Shown here: positions 54,696 to 62,617 of the stretch, one piece after another | Layout: every line of letters begins with the position of its first letter | Position numbering within the stretch: the first letter of the stretch is position 1 | Assembly (NCBI GenBank): GCA_947464135.1 | Contig: CANHVK010000001.1 | Location: forward strand, 1-64,000 | DNA from: Flavobacteriia bacterium | Lineage (GTDB): Bacteria > Bacteroidota > Bacteroidia > Flavobacteriales_D > Crocinitomicaceae | Direction of reading: 5' to 3' | DNA: 64,000 bases | The notes under the pieces: generated by a model | The model's database searches: none | Told to the model about the DNA's origin: nothing | What the model saw: the letters and a program-made list of their open reading frames with translations, nothing else | Translations under genes and position numbers: made by a program

Positions 54696-56064
54696 ATTAT
54701 CAATATTATTTTTTTTAATTACCAATAGTCTATTTTGCCAAATACAAAATCTAACTACTATTGTGAAAAAATCTGATAAATCTATCGTAAAAATATTTAC
54801 TATGGATGAAAACGGAGAATATATTTCACAAGGTTCCGGTGTAATAATAAATGAAATTGGTATTGGAATAACAAACTTTCATGTACTTAATGGAGCAAAA
54901 AGAGCAGTAGTAATTAATAATTTAGGTCAGCGAACAGATATCAGTTTAATTATAGATTACAATCAAGAAAAAGATCTAATTAAATTTCAATTTGACAAAT
55001 CAAATTTTAAATTTACTCCAACTAAAATATCAACTTTAAAAACACAAAAAGGGCAAAATGTATTTACTTTGGGCTATCCTAGTGGTTTTGAAATTGAAGG
55101 AGGTAGTACATTAAGTACTGGTATCATATCTGGATTAAGAAAAATAAACAATCAAAATTTTATACAGACAACAGCCCCTATTACATATGGTTCTAGCGGA
55201 GGTGGATTATTTGATGAATACGGTAATCTTTTTGGTATTACAACAGGCACATTTGCTTCAGATGCAGAAGATTTACACGCAAACTTAAATAAAGTAATTC
55301 CTATTAACGAAGTTTTAACTTTAAATCAAAAATTAAATTTATCATTATATGAACTTTACTATAAAACCTCATATAATAATACTTTCATTTCAGCAATGGA
55401 AGCATATAATTCACTTGATTTTAAAACAAGTATAGAATTATTTAGTGAATATTTAGAAACATATCCAAATAATCAATTTGCTTGGTTTAGATTAGGAAAC
55501 TCATATAATATAATTGCAAGTAAAAGATATACTGGGAGCTATAGTTATGATAAAGAAACTCTAAACAATTCTATCTATTGTTTACTAAAAGCAATTGAAC
55601 TAGATGAAAACTACTATTATGCACATTATCAAGCATCTATTGTTTATCGGTATTTAAACGATTATGAGAATGCACTAAAACATGCTTTCAAGGCAAATGC
55701 ATTAGAACCAAATAATGCCTCAGCTTATATTTCTATTGGTCAAATATATTCTGTTCTAAATAATAATATTAAAGCTTTAGAATTCTTTGAAAAATCTATT
55801 TATTTAAAAGATATTGATATGGCGCGGCTTGAAATGGCATATACTTATTTAAGAATCGAACAAAAAGATAAGGCTGATAAAAATTTTAAACGTTGTCTAG
55901 AGTTAAATCCAAACCACCAAGAATGTCTTTTTCAATATAGTCTATTTTTATATAAAAACAATAAAAAAAATGAAGCATGTTTTTACTTAAACAAACTATA
56001 TTCTATTAACCCAAATTATAATAAACAAAATATCGCCAATATCATTAACTCAAAATGTAATTAA
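54685..56064 (+). CDS. Secreted trypsin-like serine protease with TPR repeats
   Basis: A 459-residue protein with a signal peptide (LSILFFLITNSLFCQ). Residues ~24-215 are an S1/HtrA-like protease domain with a full catalytic triad: H66 in TNFHVLNG, D97 in EKDLIKF and S171 in YGSSGGGLF. No PDZ domain follows. Residues ~235-455 form about five TPR-like helical repeats, for example YYAHYQASIVYRYLNDYENA and ASAYISIGQIYSVLNNNIKA. TPRs replace PDZ as a possible substrate-recruiting module. It acts in the periplasm or outside. The start overlaps the 86-residue gene by 11 bp. Confidence 0.85.
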   Translation: MINKLSILFFLITNSLFCQIQNLTTIVKKSDKSIVKIFTMDENGEYISQGSGVIINEIGIGITNFHVLNGAKRAVVINNLGQRTDISLIIDYNQEKDLIKFQFDKSNFKFTPTKISTLKTQKGQNVFTLGYPSGFEIEGGSTLSTGIISGLRKINNQNFIQTTAPITYGSSGGGLFDEYGNLFGITTGTFASDAEDLHANLNKVIPINEVLTLNQKLNLSLYELYYKTSYNNTFISAMEAYNSLDFKTSIELFSEYLETYPNNQFAWFRLGNSYNIIASKRYTGSYSYDKETLNNSIYCLLKAIELDENYYYAHYQASIVYRYLNDYENALKHAFKANALEPNNASAYISIGQIYSVLNNNIKALEFFEKSIYLKDIDMARLEMAYTYLRIEQKDKADKNFKRCLELNPNHQECLFQYSLFLYKNNKKNEACFYLNKLYSINPNYNKQNIANIINSKCN

Positions 56065-56067
56065 ACT

Positions 56068-56475
56068 ATGAAAAATTTATTGTTATTATTATTTACCTCC
56101 CTTTTTATTAGTTTTTCAAACAACCTTTATAGCCAACACAATACAAAAACATATAACTGCTATAGTACAAATATATATCGTGTATTATCAGACAATTCGC
56201 CTAAATTGATAAAAAGTTTTACTGAAGAAACGATTGTCATTATAAATGTTAAATCGATATTGGTAAACAGTAAAACGGATGGAAAAAACTATACAGAGCA
56301 ATTTAATGTAACAAAAGTAAAAGATGATGATGATGCTTTTATTTTGTACACAAATAACCTATTAGGAGAAGAAGGTGACACATTTATGTTATATAAAGAT
56401 AAAAATTTGATTCTTCGTATGACGTTTTTAGCAGAAGCAAATGAAACTATAATGATTGCATATGAATTTAAATAA
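56068..56475 (+). CDS. Small secreted protein of unknown function
   Basis: A 135-residue protein with a signal peptide (LLLLLFTSLFISFSNNLYSQ). The mature part starts with TYNCYSTNIYRVLSD and continues in a beta-rich pattern (TIVIINVKSILVNSK, DAFILYTNNLLGEEGDTFML). No family recognised. It is 3 bp downstream of the protease-TPR gene, so it belongs to the same operon. A decayed gene with similar layout follows it. Confidence 0.6.
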   Translation: MKNLLLLLFTSLFISFSNNLYSQHNTKTYNCYSTNIYRVLSDNSPKLIKSFTEETIVIINVKSILVNSKTDGKNYTEQFNVTKVKDDDDAFILYTNNLLGEEGDTFMLYKDKNLILRMTFLAEANETIMIAYEFK

Positions 56476-56495
56476 CAAATATTACTTTATAAACA

Positions 56496-56899
56496 ATGAA
56501 ATTTAAATTCTCACTTATTTTAATATTATTTTCTTTTATAAGTTTAGTCAAATAGAACCAAAAATATATGTTTGTAATACTACTAATTTTTTCAAACTTC
56601 AATTTGAAGAAGAAAGTTATTATTACAAACCAATAAAAAAAATGAATGAATGCAATGTTCTAATTATTTCTGATAGCACAATTCAATTATTTAATAATGA
56701 TTTTCAGATTAAGTAGGATATCATCAAAACAACGAAAAATAATGATACTTTAATTTTCAATACAGAGTTAAATGGTAAAAGTGCAGATATATTCACTATT
56801 TATCATGACTATCTTGAAAGAGAAACTTTTGATGAAGAAACTAAAAGTGTAGTAAAAATTACTTATAATATAGTTTTAGTAAAAAAAACTTGTAAATAA
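56496..56899 (+). pseudogene. Decayed small secreted-protein gene
   Basis: An ATG at 56496 opens a signal-like sequence (MKFKFSLILILFSFISL) that reaches TAG after 19 codons. In another frame, overlapping at the expected cleavage site, reading continues as FSQIEPKIYVCNTTNFFKLQ. This is interrupted by an in-frame TAG (56715-56717, after NNDFQIK) and then runs on to a TAA at 56897-56899. One frameshift plus one stop point to a former ~130-residue secreted protein. Its layout (SQ, then YxCxxTN) resembles the gene just before it, so they may be paralogues; the similarity is weak. Confidence 0.7.
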
Positions 56900-56900
56900 T

Positions 56901-58031
56901 TTAAATAGCGAACACAAACCCTTTAAAATTCAACGGTGTTATTATTTCTGTTTTTGCAGATGGATAAGCATTTGTAAAAGCAAGTGTTACTTTGTGGTTT
57001 TTCTGTGTATTCCACTTCATTTCAAAAGCTGTTAATTCACCATATTGCTCTTCGATATAATCTACTTCACGTTGTTGTTTGTTTCTCCAGAAATAACTTT
57101 TGGTTGATATCTCTTTCCAAACCTTCATTTTCATTCGTTCAGAAACTAAAAAGTTTTCCCACAAGGCTCCAATGTCATTTCGTAATTCCAAGGGCCTAAA
57201 ATCATCGATGATTGCATTTCGTATGCCATTGTCCCAAAAATAAATTTTGTTCATTTTGGTAACTTCTTTGCGTTCGTTGGTACTATATGATTTCAATCGA
57301 AACACAACAAAAGATTTTTCTAATAAATCGATGTAATTTTCAATCGTTTCCGATTTCACTTTTAAGGCATTTGCTAATTCATTGATGGAAACTTCTGCAC
57401 TTACTTGATATGCTAATAGTTTTAATAATTTATCCAATAATTCTGGTTTGCGAATGTCTTTCCAAACCAATACATCTTTATACAAATATTGTCCCGCTAA
57501 ATTTTTCAATAGTACCTCAGCATCAGTCGGATTAACCACTACATCCGGATATGAACCATAACGCAAATGAAATGGTAATTGTTGTTCTAATTCAAATGCT
57601 GATTTTGTAGGGTAAATTTCTGCCTGAGCAAATGGATATAAATGAAATAAAATATGTCTTCCTGTTAATGGTTCAAATACTTTGTCCGAAATTTCCAATG
57701 CAGAAGAACCTGTAGCCACAAACTGAACATCCTGAAAATTATCAATCATCATTTTCAATAAAATGCCTGGATTTAAGATACGCTGCACCTCATCAATCAC
57801 AACAATTTTATAATCTCCTATTAAATCTTTAATTCCACTAATGGTTATCGTATCTAAACGCGTTCTAACCGCTGGGTCATCGCCATTCAACCAAAGGATT
57901 TCTTCGTCTTTAAAAAGATTTTTTAACAAGGTAGTCTTACCTACTTGTCGAGCACCCGTTAAAACAAGCACTTTACGCTTGTTCAACCAATATACTAACT
58001 TCTCTTTTAATAAACGATTAATAGCACTCAT
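56901..58031 (-). CDS. AAA/DUF4143-family ATPase (intact)
   Basis: A 376-residue cytosolic ATPase. The AAA_14 domain (~1-170) has Walker A GARQVGKTT (26-34), Walker B KIVVIDEVQ with D80/E81 and the sensor-like VATGSSALEIS. The DUF4143 part (~200-376) has INELANALKVKSETIENYID, FWDNGIRNAIID and the restriction-endonuclease-like core FWRNKQQREVDYIEE. The family is abundant in Bacteroidota and archaea; its function is unsettled. A motif-less relative lies at 10625-11749. Three 33-bp-spaced repeats lie immediately upstream and probably regulate it. Confidence 0.9.
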   Translation of the reverse strand: MSAINRLLKEKLVYWLNKRKVLVLTGARQVGKTTLLKNLFKDEEILWLNGDDPAVRTRLDTITISGIKDLIGDYKIVVIDEVQRILNPGILLKMMIDNFQDVQFVATGSSALEISDKVFEPLTGRHILFHLYPFAQAEIYPTKSAFELEQQLPFHLRYGSYPDVVVNPTDAEVLLKNLAGQYLYKDVLVWKDIRKPELLDKLLKLLAYQVSAEVSINELANALKVKSETIENYIDLLEKSFVVFRLKSYSTNERKEVTKMNKIYFWDNGIRNAIIDDFRPLELRNDIGALWENFLVSERMKMKVWKEISTKSYFWRNKQQREVDYIEEQYGELTAFEMKWNTQKNHKVTLAFTNAYPSAKTEIITPLNFKGFVFAI

Positions 58032-58047
58032 AGCAGATTACTTTATT

Positions 58048-58055
58048 CAAAAGTA
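58048..58055 (-). promoter_or_regulatory. Putative -7 box of the intact DUF4143 gene
   Basis: Minus strand TACTTTTG, an exact TAnnTTTG match 17 bp before the ATG; the first operator-like repeat starts 5 bp further upstream and covers the -33 zone. Confidence 0.5.
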
Positions 58056-58059
58056 TAAC

Positions 58060-58138
58060 TTTTTCCAGTATAACGGAAAAAAAACTATATAATTTTTCCA
58101 TTATACTAGAAAAAAAACTATGTATTTTTTCCATTAGA
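58060..58138. repeat. 33-bp operator-like direct repeats upstream of the DUF4143 ATPase
   Basis: The core TTTTTCCAkTAkA occurs at 58060, 58093 and 58126, exactly 33 bp apart. Each of the first two cores continues into an opposing GAAAA. That makes TTTTCC-N8-GGAAAA (58061-58080, perfect 6-bp arms) and TTTTC-N10-GAAAA (58094-58113). The spacers share GAAAAAAAACTAT. The spacing is about three helical turns, placing the sites on one face of the DNA. Confidence 0.7.
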
Positions 58139-58203
58139 CTTAGAATTACAAACAAAAAAAGGAGATAAATAACTATCCCCTATAATTTTGCATTAAAAAA
58201 TCT

Positions 58204-59352
58204 CTAACAAACCACTTTAATCAAGTCTTTTACTATTCTCCCATTGATTTTAGCTTCATCAAGCGTAGGTGCTACCACGGTAATATGTCCCATTTTACGG
58301 AAAGATTTTGTTTCTTCTTTTCCATAAATATGTGGTTTAACCCCTGGAATTGATATTGCTTCTTCCAATCCTTGATAAAAAGCACTTCCGGTAAATCCTT
58401 TTTCACCAAGTAAATTAATCATTACACCTGGTTGAACAATGCGTGTATCACCAAGAGGTAAATTCAATACACTGCGCATATGTTGTTCAAATTGAGAAGT
58501 TACATTACACTCAATAGTATGGTGACCACTGTTATGTGGGCGAGGTGCAATTTCATTTACAAGTATTTCGCCTGATTTCGTTAAAAATAATTCAACAGCC
58601 AAAATACCAACCATACCTAATTTATCAATTACATCCATAGCAATTTGCTCTGCTTTAGCTTCAATTTCAGGAGAAACATCTGCAGGGGAAAATAGAAATT
58701 CTACCAAATTTGCTTCCGGACTAAATTCACATTCAACAGTAGGATATACTTTAGTTTGACCATTTTCATTGCGTGCAACGATTACAGACAACTCTTTCTC
58801 AAAATCTACGAATTTTTCAAGAATGGATGGAACTTCAAAAGCAGTTGCTAAATCAGTTTCAGAACGTAGTGGAGTTACCCCTTTTCCATCATATCCACCA
58901 GTTCGCATTTTCTGCATAAATGGAAATTCAGAAATATATTTATTAATTTCTTCTTTATTATCAACCAAATAAAATCCAGGAGTTGGAATCCCATTATCTA
59001 AATAAAACTGTTTTTGTAATCCTTTATCTCTAATAATACGCAAAACACGTGGTTGAGGAAATACCTTAACACCTTCTTCTTCTAGTTTTTCAAGTGCATC
59101 AACAGAAACGTTTTCAATCTCAACAGTCAACACATCTTTATCCTTTCCGAATTGATAGACCGTATCAAAATCATTCAAAGAACCTACAGTAAAAGAATGA
59201 GCAACATCACGACATGGAGCATTTACATCAGGGTCTAAACAATGAACGTGCACATCGAAATTAATTGTTTCTTGAATTAACATTCTACCCAACTGACCTC
59301 CGCCCAAAACTCCCAGACGAAAATTTTTACCATATTTTTTTTGTAATGACAT
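58204..59352 (-). CDS. purK: 5-(carboxyamino)imidazole ribonucleotide synthase
   Basis: A 382-residue ATP-grasp enzyme of purine synthesis that carboxylates AIR to N5-CAIR with ATP and bicarbonate. The N-terminal fold has LGVLGGGQLGRMLIQ and LDPDVNAPC. The ATP-grasp region has VEIENVSVDALEKLEEEG, RIIRDKGLQKQFYLDNGIPT, MRTGGYDGKGV and the late NEIAPRPHNSGHHTIE. The length is normal. purE is not in the window. A TATCTTTG box lies upstream. The purF-type gene, another purine-pathway enzyme, is 1.2 kb away beyond the OmpA gene. Confidence 0.95.
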   Translation of the reverse strand: MSLQKKYGKNFRLGVLGGGQLGRMLIQETINFDVHVHCLDPDVNAPCRDVAHSFTVGSLNDFDTVYQFGKDKDVLTVEIENVSVDALEKLEEEGVKVFPQPRVLRIIRDKGLQKQFYLDNGIPTPGFYLVDNKEEINKYISEFPFMQKMRTGGYDGKGVTPLRSETDLATAFEVPSILEKFVDFEKELSVIVARNENGQTKVYPTVECEFSPEANLVEFLFSPADVSPEIEAKAEQIAMDVIDKLGMVGILAVELFLTKSGEILVNEIAPRPHNSGHHTIECNVTSQFEQHMRSVLNLPLGDTRIVQPGVMINLLGEKGFTGSAFYQGLEEAISIPGVKPHIYGKEETKSFRKMGHITVVAPTLDEAKINGRIVKDLIKVVC

Positions 59353-59383
59353 TCCTTTAAGCTGTTTTCTATGAAATTGATGT

Positions 59384-59391
59384 CAAAGATA
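59384..59391 (-). promoter_or_regulatory. Putative -7 box for purK
   Basis: Minus strand TATCTTTG, an exact TAnnTTTG match 32 bp before the purK ATG; no good -33 TTG at the usual spacing. Confidence 0.45.
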
Positions 59392-59511
59392 CAGAAAGCA
59401 ATTAAAAAAATGGTGTTTAAAACTTCTGACTGGTAGAAAGAAAACATTGAAGTGATTATCGATATTTGTTGTTTGGTGAAAACTGAAAAAATTAACCCTA
59501 AAACCACTATT

Positions 59512-60477
59512 ATGAAAGGATCGATCATCCTATTTTTTATATTATCTATTGCATTTACATCGTGTGTGCCATTAAAAAAATTCCACGATGTATCAGAAAA
59601 AGCTAGATTATGTGAAGAAGAATTAAATGCACTAAAAGACAAAGCAATTAATAATGAAAACAAAGCGAATGAATTAGAGTCACAATTAGGATTAATCAAT
59701 AAAGAAGCAACTCAATTACGTCAGGATACAACCAATTTGGGGGAAAAATTTCGTTTATTAAAAACGCAATACCAAAAAATGGTCGATCAAAATATGATGT
59801 ATGAGAAAAAATTAGAACACGATCGTCAAACAGTAGCAAAAAGCGCTGGATCAATGCAAGCAGATATGGATGCTAAAAGCATCGAATTACAACGCAAGCA
59901 AGATGAATTGAAAGATTTAGAAGAAGAATTATTCCAAAAACAGAAGTTATTAGAAGATCGTGAAAAGCGAGTTCAGGAATTGGAAGAAATGTTACAACGC
60001 AAAGACGAAGCTGTTAAATTGTTAAAGAAAAAAATTGCTGATGCGCTATTAGGATACAAAAACAAAGGATTAAGTGTAGAAGAACGTAACGGAAAAATCT
60101 ACGTGAGTTTGGATGCTAAATTACTATTCAAAACAGGAAGCACACAAGTAGAATCAGAAGGGAAAAAAGCATTAATTGATTTAGCAAAAGTGTTGGAGAA
60201 AGAAAAAGATATGGAAATTATAGTGGAAGGTCATACAGATACAGATAAACTTACTAGTCCAAATCATCCAAAAAACAATTGGGAACTTTCAGTTTTAAGA
60301 GCAACATCTGTTGTTGAAATTTTAACAGGAAATTCAACTATGAATCCAGGAATATTAATGGCGGCAGGAAGATCGGAATTTCACCCAATTGATCCAAATG
60401 ATAAAGCTAAAAATAGAAGAATTGATATCATTATTTCGCCAAACTTAAACGCTTTGTTTGAGTTAATAAGTAAGTAA
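59512..60477 (+). CDS. OmpA-family lipoprotein with coiled coil
   Basis: From the ATG at 59512 the protein has 321 residues with lipoprotein signal MKGSIILFFILSIAFTSC (Cys18). The frame extends 20 codons upstream, but only this start yields a lipobox. Residues ~25-185 form a long charged coiled coil (EEELNALKDKAINNENKANE and onward). The OmpA peptidoglycan-binding domain is about 200-321, with LLFKTGSTQVESEGKKAL, IIVEGHTDTD, the NWELSVLRATSVV helix and AKNRRIDIII. It would tie the outer membrane to peptidoglycan across a long stalk. It ends at a perfect bidirectional terminator. Confidence 0.88.
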   Translation: MKGSIILFFILSIAFTSCVPLKKFHDVSEKARLCEEELNALKDKAINNENKANELESQLGLINKEATQLRQDTTNLGEKFRLLKTQYQKMVDQNMMYEKKLEHDRQTVAKSAGSMQADMDAKSIELQRKQDELKDLEEELFQKQKLLEDREKRVQELEEMLQRKDEAVKLLKKKIADALLGYKNKGLSVEERNGKIYVSLDAKLLFKTGSTQVESEGKKALIDLAKVLEKEKDMEIIVEGHTDTDKLTSPNHPKNNWELSVLRATSVVEILTGNSTMNPGILMAAGRSEFHPIDPNDKAKNRRIDIIISPNLNALFELISK

Positions 60478-60484
60478 TAATTGC

Positions 60485-60524
60485 AAATAGAAAAGGCTTC
60501 GAAATTTCGAAGCCTTTTCTATTT
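60485..60524. terminator. Perfect 40-bp palindromic bidirectional terminator
   Basis: AAATAGAAAAGGCTTCGAAA followed directly by its exact reverse complement: 20-bp arms without spacer, between the convergent OmpA and purF-type genes. Confidence 0.85.
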
Positions 60525-60542
60525 GGTTTAATATTAGTTACA

Positions 60543-62444
60543 TTAGTATGCTCTCACGTTTTTTCCTTGAATGTAGTTTATAAAGGCTGTATTTACCACT
60601 TTATTTCCACCAGGTGTTGGATAATCCCCTGTGAAATACCAATCACCAAGATTTTTAGGACAAGCCTTATGAAGGTTTTCTACTGATTGGTAAATAATAT
60701 CAACTTCAGCATTTATTGTAGGTGGGGTCAATAATTCAGCAATCTTTTTCGAAATCTGCTCATCTGAAAAAGGCGCATAAATTTCTTTAACGTAATTTTT
60801 AATTTGCTCTTTTGGTAAAGTTGATTGCTCTACACATTTTTTATAAACGTCATCAATTACAGCCGTTTGATTGGTTTCTTTCAAAAGCGTAATTGCTGCT
60901 TCAAAAGCAATAAAATCACCCATAATTGCCATATCAATTCCATAACAATCAGGGAAACGAATTTGTGGTGCAGAAGAAACTATCACAATTTTTTTAGGAC
61001 CCAAACGATCCAAAATGCGAAGTATACTTTGTTTTAATGTAGTTCCACGAACAATACTATCATCAATTACTACCAGATTATCTTTTCCACGAACAACAGA
61101 ACCATAGGTTATATCATACACATTTGAAACCATTTCATCACGTTGATCATCTTGCGTAATGAACGTTCTTGCTTTCGCATCTTTGATTACAATCTTTTCT
61201 ATGCGTGCACGTTGAAATACTATTTTCTTCAATTCATCTTCTGACAAGTTTCCTGAATTTTCAGAAAGCGATTTGAATTTTCTTTCATTCAAATGATCTT
61301 CTAACCCTTTAATCATTCCATAGAAAGATGTTTCGGCAGTATTAGGAATGAATGAAAAAACAGAATTATCTAAATCATAATCAATTGATTTTAAAACTTG
61401 GGGAACAACTAGATCACCCAACGTTTTTCTTTCTTCATAAATCTCTAGATCATTACCACGAGAGAAATAGATACGTTCAAAAGAACAACTTTTATTTTCA
61501 AGAGGTTTATTGATTTCTATCTCAGAAACTCTACCGTCTTTTTTGATAATTAAAGCGTGTCCAGGTGTAAGTTCTTGAATATTTTCTTCTTGTAAATTAA
61601 AGGCTGTTTGAATCACAGGTCTTTCAGAAGCTACAACGCAGACTTCATCATTTTCAAACCAATAAGCTGGACGAATACCAGATGGATCACGTAATACAAA
61701 TGCATCTCCGTGACCAAATAATCCAGCCATTGCGTAACCACCATCCCAATTGACAGAAGCACGTTTTAAGATACGTTCGATATTTAAATTCTTAGCAATG
61801 TAATCGTAAATAGCTTTTTTATCGTACCCTTTTGAATTTAATTCACTGTAAATCTCATCATTTTCTTCATCTAAAAAATGACCAATTTTTTCCATTACGG
61901 TAACAGTATCAGATTTTTCTTTTGGATGCTGACCGATTGAAACCAACACATCGAATAATTCATCCACATTTGTCATATTGAAATTTCCAGCTACCACTAA
62001 ATTTCTGGTAATCCAGTTATTTTGTCTTAAAAATGGGTGACAACTTTCGATGCTATTTCTTCCGAATGTTCCATAACGTAAATGTCCCAAAAACAATTCT
62101 CCAGTAAAACCAGCATTTTGTTTAAGGTAATTAACATCTTTCAATCTGTCCGGATTTTCTTCAGCAATTGCTTTGAAACGAGCATTTATATGATCAAAAA
62201 TATCTTGCGTAGGTTTACTATCAATCGAACGATGTCTTGAAATGTAACGTTGACCTGGTTCCATATCAAATTTGATATTTGCTACTCCTGCCCCATCTTG
62301 ACCACGGTTACTTTGTTTTTCCATCATCAAATGAAGTTTATTCAACCCATAAAATGCGGAACCATATTTTTCAAGATAAAACTCTAAAGGTTTCTTCAAC
62401 CGAAGAAGTGCAATACCACATTCGTGTTTGATAGCATCACTCAT
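60543..62444 (-). CDS. purF: Amidophosphoribosyltransferase (PurF-type, long form)
   Basis: A 633-residue enzyme that makes phosphoribosylamine from PRPP and glutamine. The start MSDAIKHECGIALLRL shows an 8-residue leader before the nucleophile Cys9 of the class II glutaminase. The glutaminase domain continues with KQSNRGQDGAGVAN, LGHLRYGTFG and NLVVAGNFNMTN. The PRPP loop is VVIDDSIVRGTTLKQSI. At 633 residues it exceeds the ~500 of E. coli PurF; a longer glutaminase and C-terminus account for this. Bacteroidota often code for such a long form, sometimes beside a standard PurF, so the housekeeping role is likely but not certain. Confidence 0.87.
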   Translation of the reverse strand: MSDAIKHECGIALLRLKKPLEFYLEKYGSAFYGLNKLHLMMEKQSNRGQDGAGVANIKFDMEPGQRYISRHRSIDSKPTQDIFDHINARFKAIAEENPDRLKDVNYLKQNAGFTGELFLGHLRYGTFGRNSIESCHPFLRQNNWITRNLVVAGNFNMTNVDELFDVLVSIGQHPKEKSDTVTVMEKIGHFLDEENDEIYSELNSKGYDKKAIYDYIAKNLNIERILKRASVNWDGGYAMAGLFGHGDAFVLRDPSGIRPAYWFENDEVCVVASERPVIQTAFNLQEENIQELTPGHALIIKKDGRVSEIEINKPLENKSCSFERIYFSRGNDLEIYEERKTLGDLVVPQVLKSIDYDLDNSVFSFIPNTAETSFYGMIKGLEDHLNERKFKSLSENSGNLSEDELKKIVFQRARIEKIVIKDAKARTFITQDDQRDEMVSNVYDITYGSVVRGKDNLVVIDDSIVRGTTLKQSILRILDRLGPKKIVIVSSAPQIRFPDCYGIDMAIMGDFIAFEAAITLLKETNQTAVIDDVYKKCVEQSTLPKEQIKNYVKEIYAPFSDEQISKKIAELLTPPTINAEVDIIYQSVENLHKACPKNLGDWYFTGDYPTPGGNKVVNTAFINYIQGKNVRAY

Positions 62445-62470
62445 AATTGTTTGAGATATATTTATTGATG

Positions 62471-62478
62471 CAAAGGTA
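62471..62478 (-). promoter_or_regulatory. Putative -7 box for the purF-type gene
   Basis: Minus strand TACCTTTG, an exact TAnnTTTG match 27 bp before the ATG; a TTT run lies 18 bp upstream of it. Confidence 0.45.
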
Positions 62479-62563
62479 AATTTTTAATCGATTATTAAAT
62501 CTGTTTACTAATAAAAACCTTGTCAAAAAGACATAATTCGTGCGTGAACAATATGTTAAAAAT

Positions 62564-62598
62564 TTTGTTGTTATTCTACACTATAAAGAATAACTTTG
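62564..62598 (+). promoter_or_regulatory. Promoter of dxs
   Basis: TTTGTTG (62564-62570), 20 bp spacer, TAACTTTG (62591-62598): an excellent Bacteroidota -33/-7 promoter, 19 bp before the dxs ATG and divergent from the purF-type gene. Confidence 0.7.
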
Positions 62599-62617
62599 TT
62601 AGTTAAACACTTTCACT

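Noticed and set aside
54685..56064. Protease-TPR as a cytosolic phage-defence effector
   Set aside because: The N-terminus is a clear signal peptide, so the protein is exported; no nuclease, NTPase or other defence gene adjoins it directly except the unrelated DUF4143 gene on the other strand.
59277..59699. Minus-strand frame of 140 codons across the purK/OmpA gap
   Set aside because: It is antisense to the OmpA lipoprotein signal and overlaps the purK start in a different frame; no family signature.
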